From contig JBAVYM010000048.1 of assembly GCA_049698775.1 (NCBI GenBank), positions 1-38,277 on the forward strand: a stretch of DNA of 38,277 bases, in the 5' to 3' direction. The notes under the pieces were generated by a model. That model ran no database searches and was not told the origin of the DNA. It saw only the letters and a program-made list of their open reading frames with translations. Made by a program: the position numbers and the translations under genes. Below are positions 1 through 9,300 of the stretch, one piece after another. Within the stretch, counting starts at the first letter, position 1. Every line of letters starts with the position of its first letter. The DNA is from REEB76 sp049698775 (GTDB lineage Bacteria > Pseudomonadota > Gammaproteobacteria > Natronospirales > REEB76).

Positions 1-1
1 G

Positions 2-808
2 CGTCTATTGGAAACGTTTTGCGGCCAGGTGGCCGTGGCACTGGAACGCGTGCGGCTGGCGCGTCAGGCGCACGCGGCGCGGCTCAAGGTGGAAACAGAA
101 CGACTGCGCAATTCGCTTCTGAGTGCCATCTCCCACGACCTGCGCACCCCGCTTGCTGCCATTGTCGGCGCCTCCAGCAGCCTGCTGGAAGAGGATGCTA
201 AACTCGCTCCCATCGCCAGACGCGAGTTGAGCCACGACATCCTCGAGTCCGCGCAGCGCATGAGCGAGCTGGTAAACAACGTGCTAGATATGGCGCGGTT
301 GCAGGCCGGTGCGGTGAAGATTAACCGCCAGTGGTATCCGCTGGAAGAAGTGATGGGCAGCGTACTGACCCGTCTCAAGGAGCGGTTGAAACCGTATCCT
401 GTGACTATTGACCTGCCGGCGGACTTGCCATGGCTGTCCATGGACGGGGGCTTGATCGGTCAGGTCCTCGCGAATCTACTGGAAAATGCAGTGAAGTACA
501 CTCCCGTCGGCACGCCGATACAAATCGGTGGCACATTGTCCGACAGCGTGGTGATAGTGGAAGTGGCGGACCGCGGTCCGGGATTGTTGCCTGGCTCTGA
601 AGAACAGGTATTTGAAAAATTCTACCGCGCCCAAATGGAAGGTTCGCAAGGTGGCGTGGGCCTGGGGCTGACTATCTGCCGCGCCATAGTCGAGGTTCAC
701 GGCGGTCGGATCTGGGCGGAAAACCGTTCGGAGGGCGGGGTGAGTTTCAAGTTCACCTTGCCGGTCTTTTCCAATCCACCGAGTCTGGAGCCGGAAGCCG
801 ATGTCTGA
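2..808 (+). CDS. kdpD: KdpD sensor histidine kinase, C-terminal part (5' truncated by window edge)
   Basis: The reading frame is open from the first bases, so only the last ~268 codons of a much larger (~900 residue) kinase are here. Visible parts are the end of the GAF-like segment (LLETF...VALALERVRLA), the HisKA box ISHDLRTPLAAIVG with the phosphoacceptor His codon at 134-136, then the HATPase boxes: N (NLLENAVKYTP), G1 (ADRGPGLLPG), F (FEKFYRA) and G2 (GVGLGLTICRAIVEVHGG). KdpD senses potassium limitation/turgor and phosphorylates KdpE, which activates the kdpFABC potassium ATPase; those genes would lie upstream, outside the window. The stop overlaps the kdpE start by 8 bases, so the pair is co-translated. 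Identification rests on the sequence style of the kinase core plus the KdpE partner. Confidence 0.93.
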   Translation, partial: RLLETFCGQVAVALERVRLARQAHAARLKVETERLRNSLLSAISHDLRTPLAAIVGASSSLLEEDAKLAPIARRELSHDILESAQRMSELVNNVLDMARLQAGAVKINRQWYPLEEVMGSVLTRLKERLKPYPVTIDLPADLPWLSMDGGLIGQVLANLLENAVKYTPVGTPIQIGGTLSDSVVIVEVADRGPGLLPGSEEQVFEKFYRAQMEGSQGGVGLGLTICRAIVEVHGGRIWAENRSEGGVSFKFTLPVFSNPPSLEPEADV

Positions 809-1496
809 ACCCAGTGCGCGTATCCTGGTTATAGATGACGAACCCCAGATCCGCCGCTTCGTCCGCACCGCGCTGCTGGCACAAAATTTCGAGGTGTTTG
901 AGGCGGAGAACGGTGAACGCGGACTGATTGAGGCGGCCACCCGCAAGCCGGACTTGGTGATTCTGGACTTGGGGCTGCCCGACAAGGACGGCACCGAAAT
1001 CGTACGGCGGCTACGCGAGTGGACAAAACTGCCGATCATCGTTTTATCGGCGCGTACGCTGGAGGCGGAAAAAATCGCCACCCTTGATGAGGGAGCGGAC
1101 GATTACCTGACAAAACCTTTCGGCATCGGTGAACTGCTGGCGCGTATCCGGGCGGCGCTGCGCCGTTCGGTCGGCAAGCATGGCAGCGAGTCGAGAGAAT
1201 TCACACTGGCGAATTTGAAAGTGGACCTGGTGCGCAGGCATGTGTACCTGGACGGTGGTGAAATTCACCTCACACCCATTGAGTACCGCCTGCTCGGCGT
1301 GTTGATCCAGAATACCGGCAAAGTCATGACACATCGGCAATTGCTGCGGGAGGTGTGGGGCCCGGCTCACAGTGAAGATTCTCACTATGTGCGCATCTAC
1401 ATGGCCCAGCTACGCCGCAAACTGGAACAAGACCCCGTACAACCTCGCCTGTTGCTGACCGAGGCGGGCGTGGGGTATCGCATGGCAGACGCGTGA
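801..1496 (+). CDS. kdpE: KdpE response regulator
   Basis: OmpR/PhoB-family regulator of 231 residues, the usual KdpE length. The receiver domain (about 1-120) has the acidic pocket D12/D13, phosphorylated D56 (VILDLGLPDKDG) and K105 (DDYLTKPFGIGEL). The winged-helix DNA-binding domain follows (about 130-228; LTPIEYRLLGVLI, RIYMAQLRRKLE). The ATG lies inside the end of kdpD (8-base overlap), which fixes the start and indicates a two-gene transcript. Its expected target is the promoter of kdpFABC, not visible here. It converges on the kinase gene at 1552-2964; the 55-base gap holds no clear hairpin terminator. Confidence 0.95.
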   Translation: MSEPSARILVIDDEPQIRRFVRTALLAQNFEVFEAENGERGLIEAATRKPDLVILDLGLPDKDGTEIVRRLREWTKLPIIVLSARTLEAEKIATLDEGADDYLTKPFGIGELLARIRAALRRSVGKHGSESREFTLANLKVDLVRRHVYLDGGEIHLTPIEYRLLGVLIQNTGKVMTHRQLLREVWGPAHSEDSHYVRIYMAQLRRKLEQDPVQPRLLLTEAGVGYRMADA

Positions 1497-1551
1497 TTTT
1501 TTCGCCGGTTGCGCAGTATTCAAGACGACGAGAGAAGTAGCCCAGCGTGTC

Positions 1552-2964
1552 TCATTGATTGCCAAATTGTAGGCTAACGCGCAAACCAGGATGGTTGTCT
1601 TCGAGAATCAACGCTGCACCGTGCTGGTCGGCCACGGCTTTGACCAGCGACAGGCCCAGGCCGTTTCCCGGCGTGCTGCGGCTCGCGTCCAGGCGCACGA
1701 AGCGTTGCAGGGCTTTTTCCCGTAGATTTTCCGCGATACCGGGGCCATTGTCGGCCACGCTGAGCATGACTTGGGATTCATCCACTGCAAGGCGAAGCAT
1801 GATATTGCCGCCAGCCGGAGTGTATTTGACGGCATTGTCGAGTAGGTTACCGACGGCCTGAGCAATCAACTGCCGGTTACCTGTCACCCGCGCGTCGACA
1901 CCGATTTCCGTGTAAAAACCGAGGCCCTTTTCCTCGGCCAACGGTGCGTACAGTTCCGCTGCGTCCCGGCACACCGTCGCCATATCCACTTCATTCCAGT
2001 CGCGGCGCGCGCCGGATTCGATCTGGGCGATGCTTAGGATGGCGTTCAGCGTAGCCACGATGCCGTCGGTTTCCTCGATGGCTTTCTGCAAGGCTTCTTT
2101 TTGCTGCGCCGTATCGGCGTGCTTCATGAGCGCCATTTCCGCGCGGCCGCGCAGTCGTGTGAGCGGACTGCGCAAGTCGTGGGCCACGTTTTCCGTTACC
2201 TCGCGGGTGCTTTTCATGAGTTGCTCAATGCGTTCCAGCATGGCGTTGAGCTTCCCTGCCAGGGCATCGAATTCATCCTGGCCATGTTCCTCTGGAATGC
2301 GTTGCGTCAGATCGCCGGCCATGATGGTGTCGGCCGTGCGTGTGACATTTTGCAGACGCCGCAGCACGCCGTGGCCCACCAGCGCACCGCCGAAAAAACC
2401 CACGATCAACACCAGCACCACGGCGGCGGCGGTCAGTGCCAGAATGGTGTTTCGCAGCTCGATCAATTCATCCAGCGATTGTCCCACCAACAGGTGATAG
2501 CCGCCGGGCAGCGCAAGCGCTACGGCGCGCATTTCGAAGTGATGGTGTTCGGCATCCAGTTCGGGTTGATTGCGTGGCGCCCGGATGCGAAACGTGGCCC
2601 AGACCGTGGGTTGATCGCCGATGCCCGCGGGCCAGCGTGGCAATGAACCCGCCAGCGGCTGGAAATGTTCATCGACCAGCAGGTATTGACGCGGACCGGC
2701 ATCGCCGGTATCGCTCGCGGCGAGACCCTTGGTGGTGCTGAGTGCCGCAATGGCGTCGTGCAAGCCACCGATGCCTTTCAAGGTGTAGAGGCGCGTGAGC
2801 GCCGTGGTTTCTGCGCGCAGGCCGGCGTCAATCTGGGTGTTCAATTGTGAAATCGTGACCCAGTAGATGATGGCGAAGCAAATGATTGTGAGCAGGCACA
2901 CGAAGCCGGTGTAGCGCATAGCCAGCCGGAACGCTGTGGTGTGGATCAGTCTGATCTCATTCAC
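1552..2964 (-). CDS. Sensor histidine kinase of the efflux-linked two-component system
   Basis: About 470 residues: short N-terminal tail, TM1 (about 18-38), a periplasmic loop of ~130 residues, TM2 (about 172-194), HAMP (RLQNVTRTADTIMAGDL), HisKA with VAHDLRSPLTRLR (His about 262), and a HATPase domain with NLLDNAVKYTPAG, ADNGPGI and GNGLGLSLVKAVADQHG. This is a classical EnvZ/QseC/CusS-type kinase. I chose the GTG at 2964 because it overlaps the regulator's TGA as GTGA (4 bases); a TTG at 2985 is the longest alternative. The periplasmic loop has a His cluster (AEHHHFEM), which could fit metal sensing but is weak evidence. Its neighbours suggest it controls the divergent RND pump. Confidence 0.88.
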   Translation of the reverse strand: MNEIRLIHTTAFRLAMRYTGFVCLLTIICFAIIYWVTISQLNTQIDAGLRAETTALTRLYTLKGIGGLHDAIAALSTTKGLAASDTGDAGPRQYLLVDEHFQPLAGSLPRWPAGIGDQPTVWATFRIRAPRNQPELDAEHHHFEMRAVALALPGGYHLLVGQSLDELIELRNTILALTAAAVVLVLIVGFFGGALVGHGVLRRLQNVTRTADTIMAGDLTQRIPEEHGQDEFDALAGKLNAMLERIEQLMKSTREVTENVAHDLRSPLTRLRGRAEMALMKHADTAQQKEALQKAIEETDGIVATLNAILSIAQIESGARRDWNEVDMATVCRDAAELYAPLAEEKGLGFYTEIGVDARVTGNRQLIAQAVGNLLDNAVKYTPAGGNIMLRLAVDESQVMLSVADNGPGIAENLREKALQRFVRLDASRSTPGNGLGLSLVKAVADQHGAALILEDNHPGLRVSLQFGNQ

Positions 2965-3641
2965 GGCTGGGGTTCGCGCAGGCAATAGCCGGCGCCGCGC
3001 ACAGTATGGATCAGCGGTTGCGCAGAATGCTTGTCAATTTTGGTGCGCAACCGGCTCATGTGTACGTCAATGACATTGGTTTGCGGGTCGAAGTGATAAC
3101 CCCATACCTGCTCCAGCAACATGGTGCGTGTCGCCACCTGGCCGGCGTGCAGCATCAGGTATTCCAGCAGGCGGAATTCACGCGCCTGCAGGACGATGGC
3201 CTGCCCGGCGCGCGTGACGCTGCGTTTGAGACGGTCCATTTCCAGATCGGCGACCTTGAGCTGCATCCTGGCCGCCGGTGTGCCGCGGCGGCGGGCGATG
3301 GCTTCGATGCGCGCCAGCAGTTCCGCGAAGGCGAAGGGTTTCGCGAGATAATCATCGCCGCCTGCCTGCAGTCCGGTGACACGGTCGTCCACATCCGCCA
3401 GCGCGGTGAGAAACAAAACCGGCGTATTGTTGCCGTGCGCGCGCAGTTCGCGCACCAGATTCAGGCCGTCCAGTCCGGGCAGCATGCGATCCACGAGCAG
3501 CACGTGGTAGCCTAAAGTCTGGGCCTTATGCAGTCCGTCCGGGCCGGTGGCGGCGTGATCCGTCACGTGGCCGCTCTCCTGCAAACCTTTCATCAGGTAA
3601 GAGGCGGTCTCGGTGTCGTCTTCAATGATGAGCAGGCGCAT
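2961..3641 (-). CDS. OmpR-family response regulator of the efflux-linked two-component system
   Basis: 226 residues starting at the ATG at 3641 (MRLLIIEDDTETASYLMKG). An in-frame upstream extension exists but lacks receiver homology. Receiver domain: E7/D8/D9 pocket, phospho-accepting D51 (LLVDRMLPGLDG), K101 (DDYLAKPFAFAEL). C-terminal winged helix: VLQAREFRLLEYLMLHAGQV and NVIDVHMSRLRTKID. The style is close to CusR/QseB/PmrA regulators. It is the first gene of a two-gene unit with the kinase (GTGA overlap) and is divergent from the tripartite pump at 3790-9367, so regulation of that pump is the natural inference. The inducing signal (metal, drug or envelope stress) cannot be read from sequence. 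Confidence 0.92.
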   Translation of the reverse strand: MRLLIIEDDTETASYLMKGLQESGHVTDHAATGPDGLHKAQTLGYHVLLVDRMLPGLDGLNLVRELRAHGNNTPVLFLTALADVDDRVTGLQAGGDDYLAKPFAFAELLARIEAIARRRGTPAARMQLKVADLEMDRLKRSVTRAGQAIVLQAREFRLLEYLMLHAGQVATRTMLLEQVWGYHFDPQTNVIDVHMSRLRTKIDKHSAQPLIHTVRGAGYCLREPQP

Positions 3642-3693
3642 GGGCAAAGCATAGGGCAAATCAGCGTCCGGCAGCCACTCAGTGGGCGCGATA

Positions 3694-3709
3694 ATTAACA
3701 ACTCTTAAT
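3694..3709. promoter_or_regulatory. Candidate response-regulator box in the divergent promoter region
   Basis: In the 148-base gap between the regulator gene and the pump operon, ATTAA and TTAAT flank six bases, giving two TTAA cores exactly 10 bases apart (3695-3698 and 3705-3708). One-turn-spaced direct TTAA cores resemble the CTTAA-N5-CTTAA boxes of PmrA/QseB-like regulators. This is a candidate only; the rest of the gap is A/T-rich near 3730-3750 without a convincing promoter. Confidence 0.35.
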
Positions 3710-3789
3710 GTGCGGACAGGGGTGATACAGGCCCATAAAACTTAAAATGATGCTCTCGTTTGGTTGGCTGAATGAGTTTCTGATTGCCC

Positions 3790-5175
3790 ATGTCGCGCTG
3801 GTTCACAAGCCGGGTTCTGATTGCCTGTCTGCTCACAGCCGGCCTCGCAGGTTGTGCGCTGTATCACTCCAGACCTTTGCCAACGCAATCCGATTTGCAG
3901 CCGCAGCTTGCGCCTGTGCGCCTCGATCTCGACCAAATCCATTTGCCCGGTCTCAAGCCGTATCCCTTCGATCCCGCCAAGGGCCTGGACGGCACCGACG
4001 TGGCGATTCTGGCGGTGATCAACAATCCGGCGCTCAAGACCGCGCGCGCCGAGGCGCGCGCCGGTCAGGCCCAGGCGTTCGTGGCGGGCATGTTGCCGGG
4101 ACCGCAGATCAATTACAGCCTGGATCATCCCGAGCACCAAGCGCCGCAATACGTTAACGGTTACAGCGCGGGACTCGCCTACGATCTCACTGCGCTCGTC
4201 ACCCATGGCGCCGCCGCGTCCGCTGCGCGCGCCACAGCCAAACAAGTGGATCTGAATTTGCTCTGGCAGGAATGGCAGGTGGCCCAGCAGGCACGTGTAC
4301 TGTACGCGGATTGTCTGGGCAACCGCCGCAAACTCGCGCTCCTGACCCGCTTGAACAGCAGCATGACGCGACGCTATCAGGCTGAGCAGCACGCCTATGC
4401 GGCGGGTAATCTGTCATTGGCTGATCTGGGCCTGGATCTCGCCGCCTTGCAGAACGTGCAATCACTGACAGGAACCACTGCCACAGTGCGCAATGCAGCC
4501 TGCCGCACGCTGAATGAAATTTTGGGTCTTGATCCCGAGGTGGTGCTGAATCTTGTGCCTGGCAGTGATATCACTGTGACACCCACGACCGCCGTTTTGC
4601 AACAAGCACTGACGAAATTTCCGCAGCGGCGTCCTGATCTGCTGGCGCTGCAATACGGCTACCAGAGCCAGGACGAAGAAGTTTGGCGCGCGGTACTGTC
4701 GCAGTTTCCCGGTATCGCCGTCGGCGTCAACCGCGCCCAAGACACCAGCGACGTGCACACTGTCGGTTTCAGCGTGAGTCTGAATTTCCCGTTCCTGAGC
4801 GGTGGTGCGGCCGCGGTGCACGCGGCGGAAGCCACGCGCGACGCGTTGTGGTCGCAATATCAACAGCGGCTGGACGAAGCGGTGAGTGAAGTGCATCTGA
4901 TTCACGCCGATCTCGGCGTGCTAGATCAGCAGCTTCAGCAGATCGACACCACCTCGGCAGATGCGCAGCAGATACGTGCAGGCGTGCAAGCCGCGTATAC
5001 CCGCGGTGATATTACCGCGCCCGCGTATTACGACATGAACATCGCGGCCCTGAATCGTCAGATGACCACTCTGGATATTCAGGTCCAACGGCAGCAATTG
5101 CAGATTGCACTGGAAACCCTCTTGGGTCTGCCGCCGCAGGATTTAACGCATCCAGTCAATGAGACACAGAGATGA
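3790..5175 (+). CDS. TolC-like outer membrane efflux lipoprotein
   Basis: About 461 residues from the ATG at 3790; a TTG two codons upstream is the longest alternative. The N-terminus is a lipoprotein signal with lipobox LAGC (Cys about 22), so the protein would be acylated and sit in the outer membrane as a trimeric channel-tunnel. The body has the long helical repeats of outer membrane efflux proteins: two similar halves with Ala/Gln/Leu-rich coiled stretches (EARAGQAQAFVAGMLPGP; QQRLDEAVSEVHLIHADLGVLD) and the ending LQIALETLLGLPPQDL. It is the first gene of the pump operon, and its stop overlaps the MFP start by 4 bases (ATGA). Substrate unknown. Confidence 0.87.
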   Translation: MSRWFTSRVLIACLLTAGLAGCALYHSRPLPTQSDLQPQLAPVRLDLDQIHLPGLKPYPFDPAKGLDGTDVAILAVINNPALKTARAEARAGQAQAFVAGMLPGPQINYSLDHPEHQAPQYVNGYSAGLAYDLTALVTHGAAASAARATAKQVDLNLLWQEWQVAQQARVLYADCLGNRRKLALLTRLNSSMTRRYQAEQHAYAAGNLSLADLGLDLAALQNVQSLTGTTATVRNAACRTLNEILGLDPEVVLNLVPGSDITVTPTTAVLQQALTKFPQRRPDLLALQYGYQSQDEEVWRAVLSQFPGIAVGVNRAQDTSDVHTVGFSVSLNFPFLSGGAAAVHAAEATRDALWSQYQQRLDEAVSEVHLIHADLGVLDQQLQQIDTTSADAQQIRAGVQAAYTRGDITAPAYYDMNIAALNRQMTTLDIQVQRQQLQIALETLLGLPPQDLTHPVNETQR

Positions 5176-6305
5176 ATAAGTTTACAGGCAGGTTTCATCT
5201 TGTTCGTCACTCCCACGCCCGCTTTCGCGAGAGCAGGCTTCGTCGCGCTCAAGCCATTATATGTTTCTGGATTCCCGCTTTCGCGGGAATGACGATGATG
5301 TTGCTGTTATTTGTTTCACCGACTGCCTACGCCGCTGAAACAGACGCCGGGCCCGTGGCGCTAGTGCAAACCGCCGCGGTAGAGATGCGCGAGATTGACC
5401 AGACCCTTCAGTCCTTCGGTACCATTGAACCCGGTCCGCGGCACCTCAGAGAAATTGTGGCTCCGCGCGCCAGCATCGTGGAACTAGAGGTGGCGACGGG
5501 TATGCGGGTGAAGCGTGGCGAACCGCTGGCAACGCTCGTTGCCACACCTGAATCCACGGTGCTTTATGCACAGGCCAAAGCGGAAGCGGATTACGCACGC
5601 TCTGCGCTCCAGCGCATGGAAAGCTTGTTCAAGGAGAAATTGGCGACCCGTGACCAGTTGGCGGTGGCTGAGAAGGCTTTGGCAAATGCGCAGGCGAATC
5701 TGGCTGCCCAGCAGCAGATGGGCGGCGGCCATGCGGCGGTAATACGCGCGCCGGCGGCTGGCGTAGTGACAACCATCAGCGTGGCAAGTGGTGCCCGCGT
5801 AACCGCCAATACCACGCTGTTGACGTTAGCGGAACAGGGTGGCTTGTATGCGCGCCTCGGCGTGACGCCGGAACAGTCGGCAGCAATCCACACCGGTATA
5901 CCGGTCGCACTCACGTCCGCGTTCGGTTCGCAATTGAGCCTGTCAACCAAGGTTAGCCAAGTGGGTGGGCAAGTGGATCCCATGAGTGGCTTGGTGGACG
6001 TATTCGCGCCCGTGCTGGGTAAATCCGCCGACACGTTTCTGCCTGGCAGTCAGGTAACGGCAGAAATCACCTTGCAGGAGGTGCATTCCCTGGCGGTGCC
6101 GCGTTCGGCGGTTTTGCAGGGCGCGGAGGGTGCCTACGTCTTCATCGTGAAACATCACATCGCGCGTCGTGTAAATGTGAAGGCCGGCGTTGACGATGGC
6201 ACCTGGATCGCGGTGATCGGCGCGCTCGAGGCAGGCGATCAGGTAGTTACGCTTGGCAATTACGAACTCACGAACGGCATGGTGGTGAGGGGGCAAGCGC
6301 CTTGA
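5172..6305 (+). CDS. RND membrane fusion protein (HlyD/AcrA family) with a repeat-derived N-terminus
   Basis: The first ATG (5172) overlaps the previous stop as ATGA and gives 377 residues. The export signal hydrophobic stretch (MMLLLFVSPTAYAAE) begins only at residue ~42. Residues ~10-41 are encoded by a palindromic repeat element and read WIPAFAGMT, a familiar translation of such repeats, so the true start could instead be the ATG at 5289 (338 residues). The mature part has the lipoyl/barrel-sandwich halves (IVELEVATGMRVKRGEPL; AVIRAPAAGVVTTISVASGA), a coiled-coil hairpin (about 125-175), a beta-barrel and a membrane-proximal domain (AVLQGAEGAYVFIVK). It bridges the permease and the outer membrane channel. 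Its TGA overlaps the permease TTG as TTGA. Confidence 0.88.
   Translation: MNKFTGRFHLVRHSHARFRESRLRRAQAIICFWIPAFAGMTMMLLLFVSPTAYAAETDAGPVALVQTAAVEMREIDQTLQSFGTIEPGPRHLREIVAPRASIVELEVATGMRVKRGEPLATLVATPESTVLYAQAKAEADYARSALQRMESLFKEKLATRDQLAVAEKALANAQANLAAQQQMGGGHAAVIRAPAAGVVTTISVASGARVTANTTLLTLAEQGGLYARLGVTPEQSAAIHTGIPVALTSAFGSQLSLSTKVSQVGGQVDPMSGLVDVFAPVLGKSADTFLPGSQVTAEITLQEVHSLAVPRSAVLQGAEGAYVFIVKHHIARRVNVKAGVDDGTWIAVIGALEAGDQVVTLGNYELTNGMVVRGQAP
5204..5296. repeat. Palindromic repeat pair inside the MFP coding start
   Basis: Two half-elements with the CCGCTTTCGCG core occur at about 5217-5228 and 5273-5287. The second is a near-perfect hairpin, ATTCCCGC and GCGGGAAT around TTTC. They lie within the first 42 codons of the membrane fusion gene. 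The core is the complement of the GCGAAAGC tetraloop-type hairpin also present at 16772-16807 and 22656-22691. Confidence 0.75.
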
Positions 6306-9300
6306 GTTTCCAGGCGTTCCTGCAACGCCATCGCCGCTCGCTCCTGTTCCTAGCGGCAGCGCTCGCCGTCGGCGGCGTGCTGGCGGCGTTCAAGCTACCG
6401 GTGGCGCTGCTGCCCAACGTGCCATACCCGCATATTGTGGTAGAACTGGATGCGGGCACTCGTCCGGCATCGCAGGTGGAACTTGCGGTCACGCGGCCGG
6501 TGGAAAATGCCGTGCGCGACATCCCCGGTGTGCAGTCGGTGCACTCCATTACCAGCCGCGGCAGCGCCCAGGTTTCGGTGTATTTCGATTGGGGCCTGGA
6601 CATGACCCAGGCGCTACTGGAGGTGTCCTCCAAGATCAGTCTGCTGTTGCCGGACCTGCCAGCAGACACGCGCTTCACGGTGGAACGGCGCGACCCCACG
6701 GTATTTCCGGTGATCGCCTACAGCCTCACGTCCGGTGCCGAAAGTCTGGTGCAGTTGCGCGACCTCGGTTTGTATCAACTGCGGCCGCTGTTGTCGCGCG
6801 TCATCGGCGTGGCGCAGGTGGATGTGCAGGGGGGCCACCAGCCCGAATACCATGTCGACGTGGATCCAGCTAGGCTGCGTGCGTTTCATCTGTCGCTCGC
6901 CGACGTGGTGAACGCCGTGTCCGGCAGCAATGTGCTGACCGCCGTGGGGCGGCTGGAAGATCACTACAAACTGTATCTGCTGGTGTCCGACACGCGCCTG
7001 CAGGACATTCAGAAGCTCAAACAAGTCGTGTTGCGGCGCGGTCCCGATGGGCTCGTGACCCTGGGCAACGTGGCGCAGGTATCCCTGTCCACCGTACCTC
7101 AGTGGATCCGCGTCACTGCCAACGGCCGCGACGCGGTACTGCTGAACATCTTTCAGCAGCCCGGCGCTAATATTGTGCAGATTGACCGTGACATTGACGC
7201 GCAGTTGGCTGCCTTTCGCGCCAAACTCCCGCCGGACGTGCGCGTCAGCAAATGGTACGACCAGAGCGGTCTTATCGTGTCCTCGGCCCACAGCGTGCGT
7301 GACGCCATCATTATCGGCGTCATTCTGGCGGCACTGGTGCTGTTCTTTTTCCTGCGCGAGCGCACGAGCGCGTTCATCGCCGTCCTGGTGGTGCCTACGA
7401 CCTTGGCTATCACCGTCCTGCTGCTGTACGCACTGCACATGAGTTTCAACATCATGACGCTCGGCGGTATCGCCGCGGCCGTGGGCTTGGTGATAGACGA
7501 CGTGGTGGTGATGTGTGAACACATCATACGGCGCTTCCGCGAGGCGCGTGAACAGGCGCCGCATGAGCGGATCATGTGGGCGGCGCGGGAATTCACCCGG
7601 CCGCTCATGGGCTCATCGGCGTCTACCATCATCATTTTCATTCCGCTGGCGTTTTTAGGCGGCATCAGCGGCGCGTTTTTCAAGTCGCTTGCGTTCACCA
7701 TGGCGAGCACGCTGATCATCTCGTTCCTGCTCGCTTGGTTGGTGGTGCCGGTTCTGGCGGACTGGTGGCTGAGTGACAAGGAGGGCACGCCGGAGCATTT
7801 CGGGCGGTTGGCGCGGAGCGCCCACCGGTTCTATGCCTGGCTCATGCCGCATCTGCTGCGCCGGCCGGCGTGGCTGCTGGCGGGACTGATCCCATTGGCC
7901 GTACTCGGATTTCTGGGGTACCACTACGTGGGCACGGGTTTCCTGCCAAACATGGACCAAGGTGGCTTCACGCTGGATTACCTGGCGGCGCCTGGTACGT
8001 CGCTCTCCGAAACCGACCGCTTGCTGCGCCAAGTGGGCCGGATTCTGCAGCAGAACCCCAATGTGGAAAGTTATTCGCGGCGCACCGGCGCACAACTGGG
8101 CGGCGGCATTACCGAAGCCAACACCGGCGATTTCTTCGTGCGCTTGAAGCCATTTCCGCGCGAGCCGATTGAAAAAGTCATGGACGAGGTACGCAGTGCC
8201 ATCAATGCGCAAGTGCCGGGCCTGGACATTGATTTGTCGCAGCTCATGGAAGACATGATCGGTGATCTCACCTCGGTTCCCCAGCCGGTCGAGATCAAGC
8301 TGTTCAGCGATAACACCGCCGAAATCCAGGCGCTCGCGCCCAAGGTGGCGGACGCCATCGGCAAGGTGCCTGGCATCGTGGATGTGTTTGACGGAGTGGC
8401 GTATGCCGGGCCGGCATTGGATATTCACGTAAATATCGCCAAGGCAGGCTTGCTGGGCCTGGATCCCGCCAGAGTGACGCAGCAGCTCGATACCTATTTG
8501 CAAGGCACCGTAGCCGCGCAGGTGCAACAGGGTATAAAGTTTGTGGGCATCCGCGTATGGACGCCACCGAACTTGCGCTTGCGTACCGGTCAATTGGACA
8601 GACTGCCGATACGCGCACCCGACGGCAAGGTATATTCGCTCTCGGAACTTGCAACCGTCACCTCCGTTGCCGGTCAGGCGGAAATTGATCGCGATAACTT
8701 GAAGCGCATGTTTGCTGTGACCGCGCGCATCAGCGGTCGCGACCTTGGTTCAACCATCAGCGACGTGAAAAAGGCGCTGGCCACGCCAGGATTGATTCCG
8801 AAGGACGTGGAAGTACAGTTGGGTGGCCTCTACAAGCAGCAACAGATCGCATTCCATGGACTGGCTATCGTGTTCGCGGCGGCGGTGGCGCTAATCTTCG
8901 TGCTGCTGTTGTTTCTCTACGAGCGTTTCCGTGTGGTGCTAGCCATCGTAGTTGCACCCTTGCTAGCGGTCGGCACGGTATTTTTCGCGCTGTGGCTCAC
9001 CGGCATTGAACTAAATATCACCGCCATCATGGGCATGACCATGATCATCGGCATTGTCACCGAAGTGGCGATTTTTTATTTCTCTGAATTCGTGGAACTG
9101 AAACACGCTGAGAACCTGCCACAGGCGCTGATTGACGCCGGCCTGAACCGCATGCGACCCATCGCACTCACCACACTCACCACCATTCTCGCGTTGTTAC
9201 CGCTCGCGCTTGATATAGGCCGCGGCGCCGCTATGCAACAACCGCTCGCGGTCGCCATCATCGCCGGCGAAGCGGTGCAACTGCCGCTGGTGCTCGTCGT

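Noticed and set aside
7655..8593. Long minus-strand open frame inside the permease gene
   Set aside because: It is a shadow of a highly biased GC-rich gene, with His/Arg-rich composition and no domain; similar shadows at 28764-29417 and 30678-31511 were left out.
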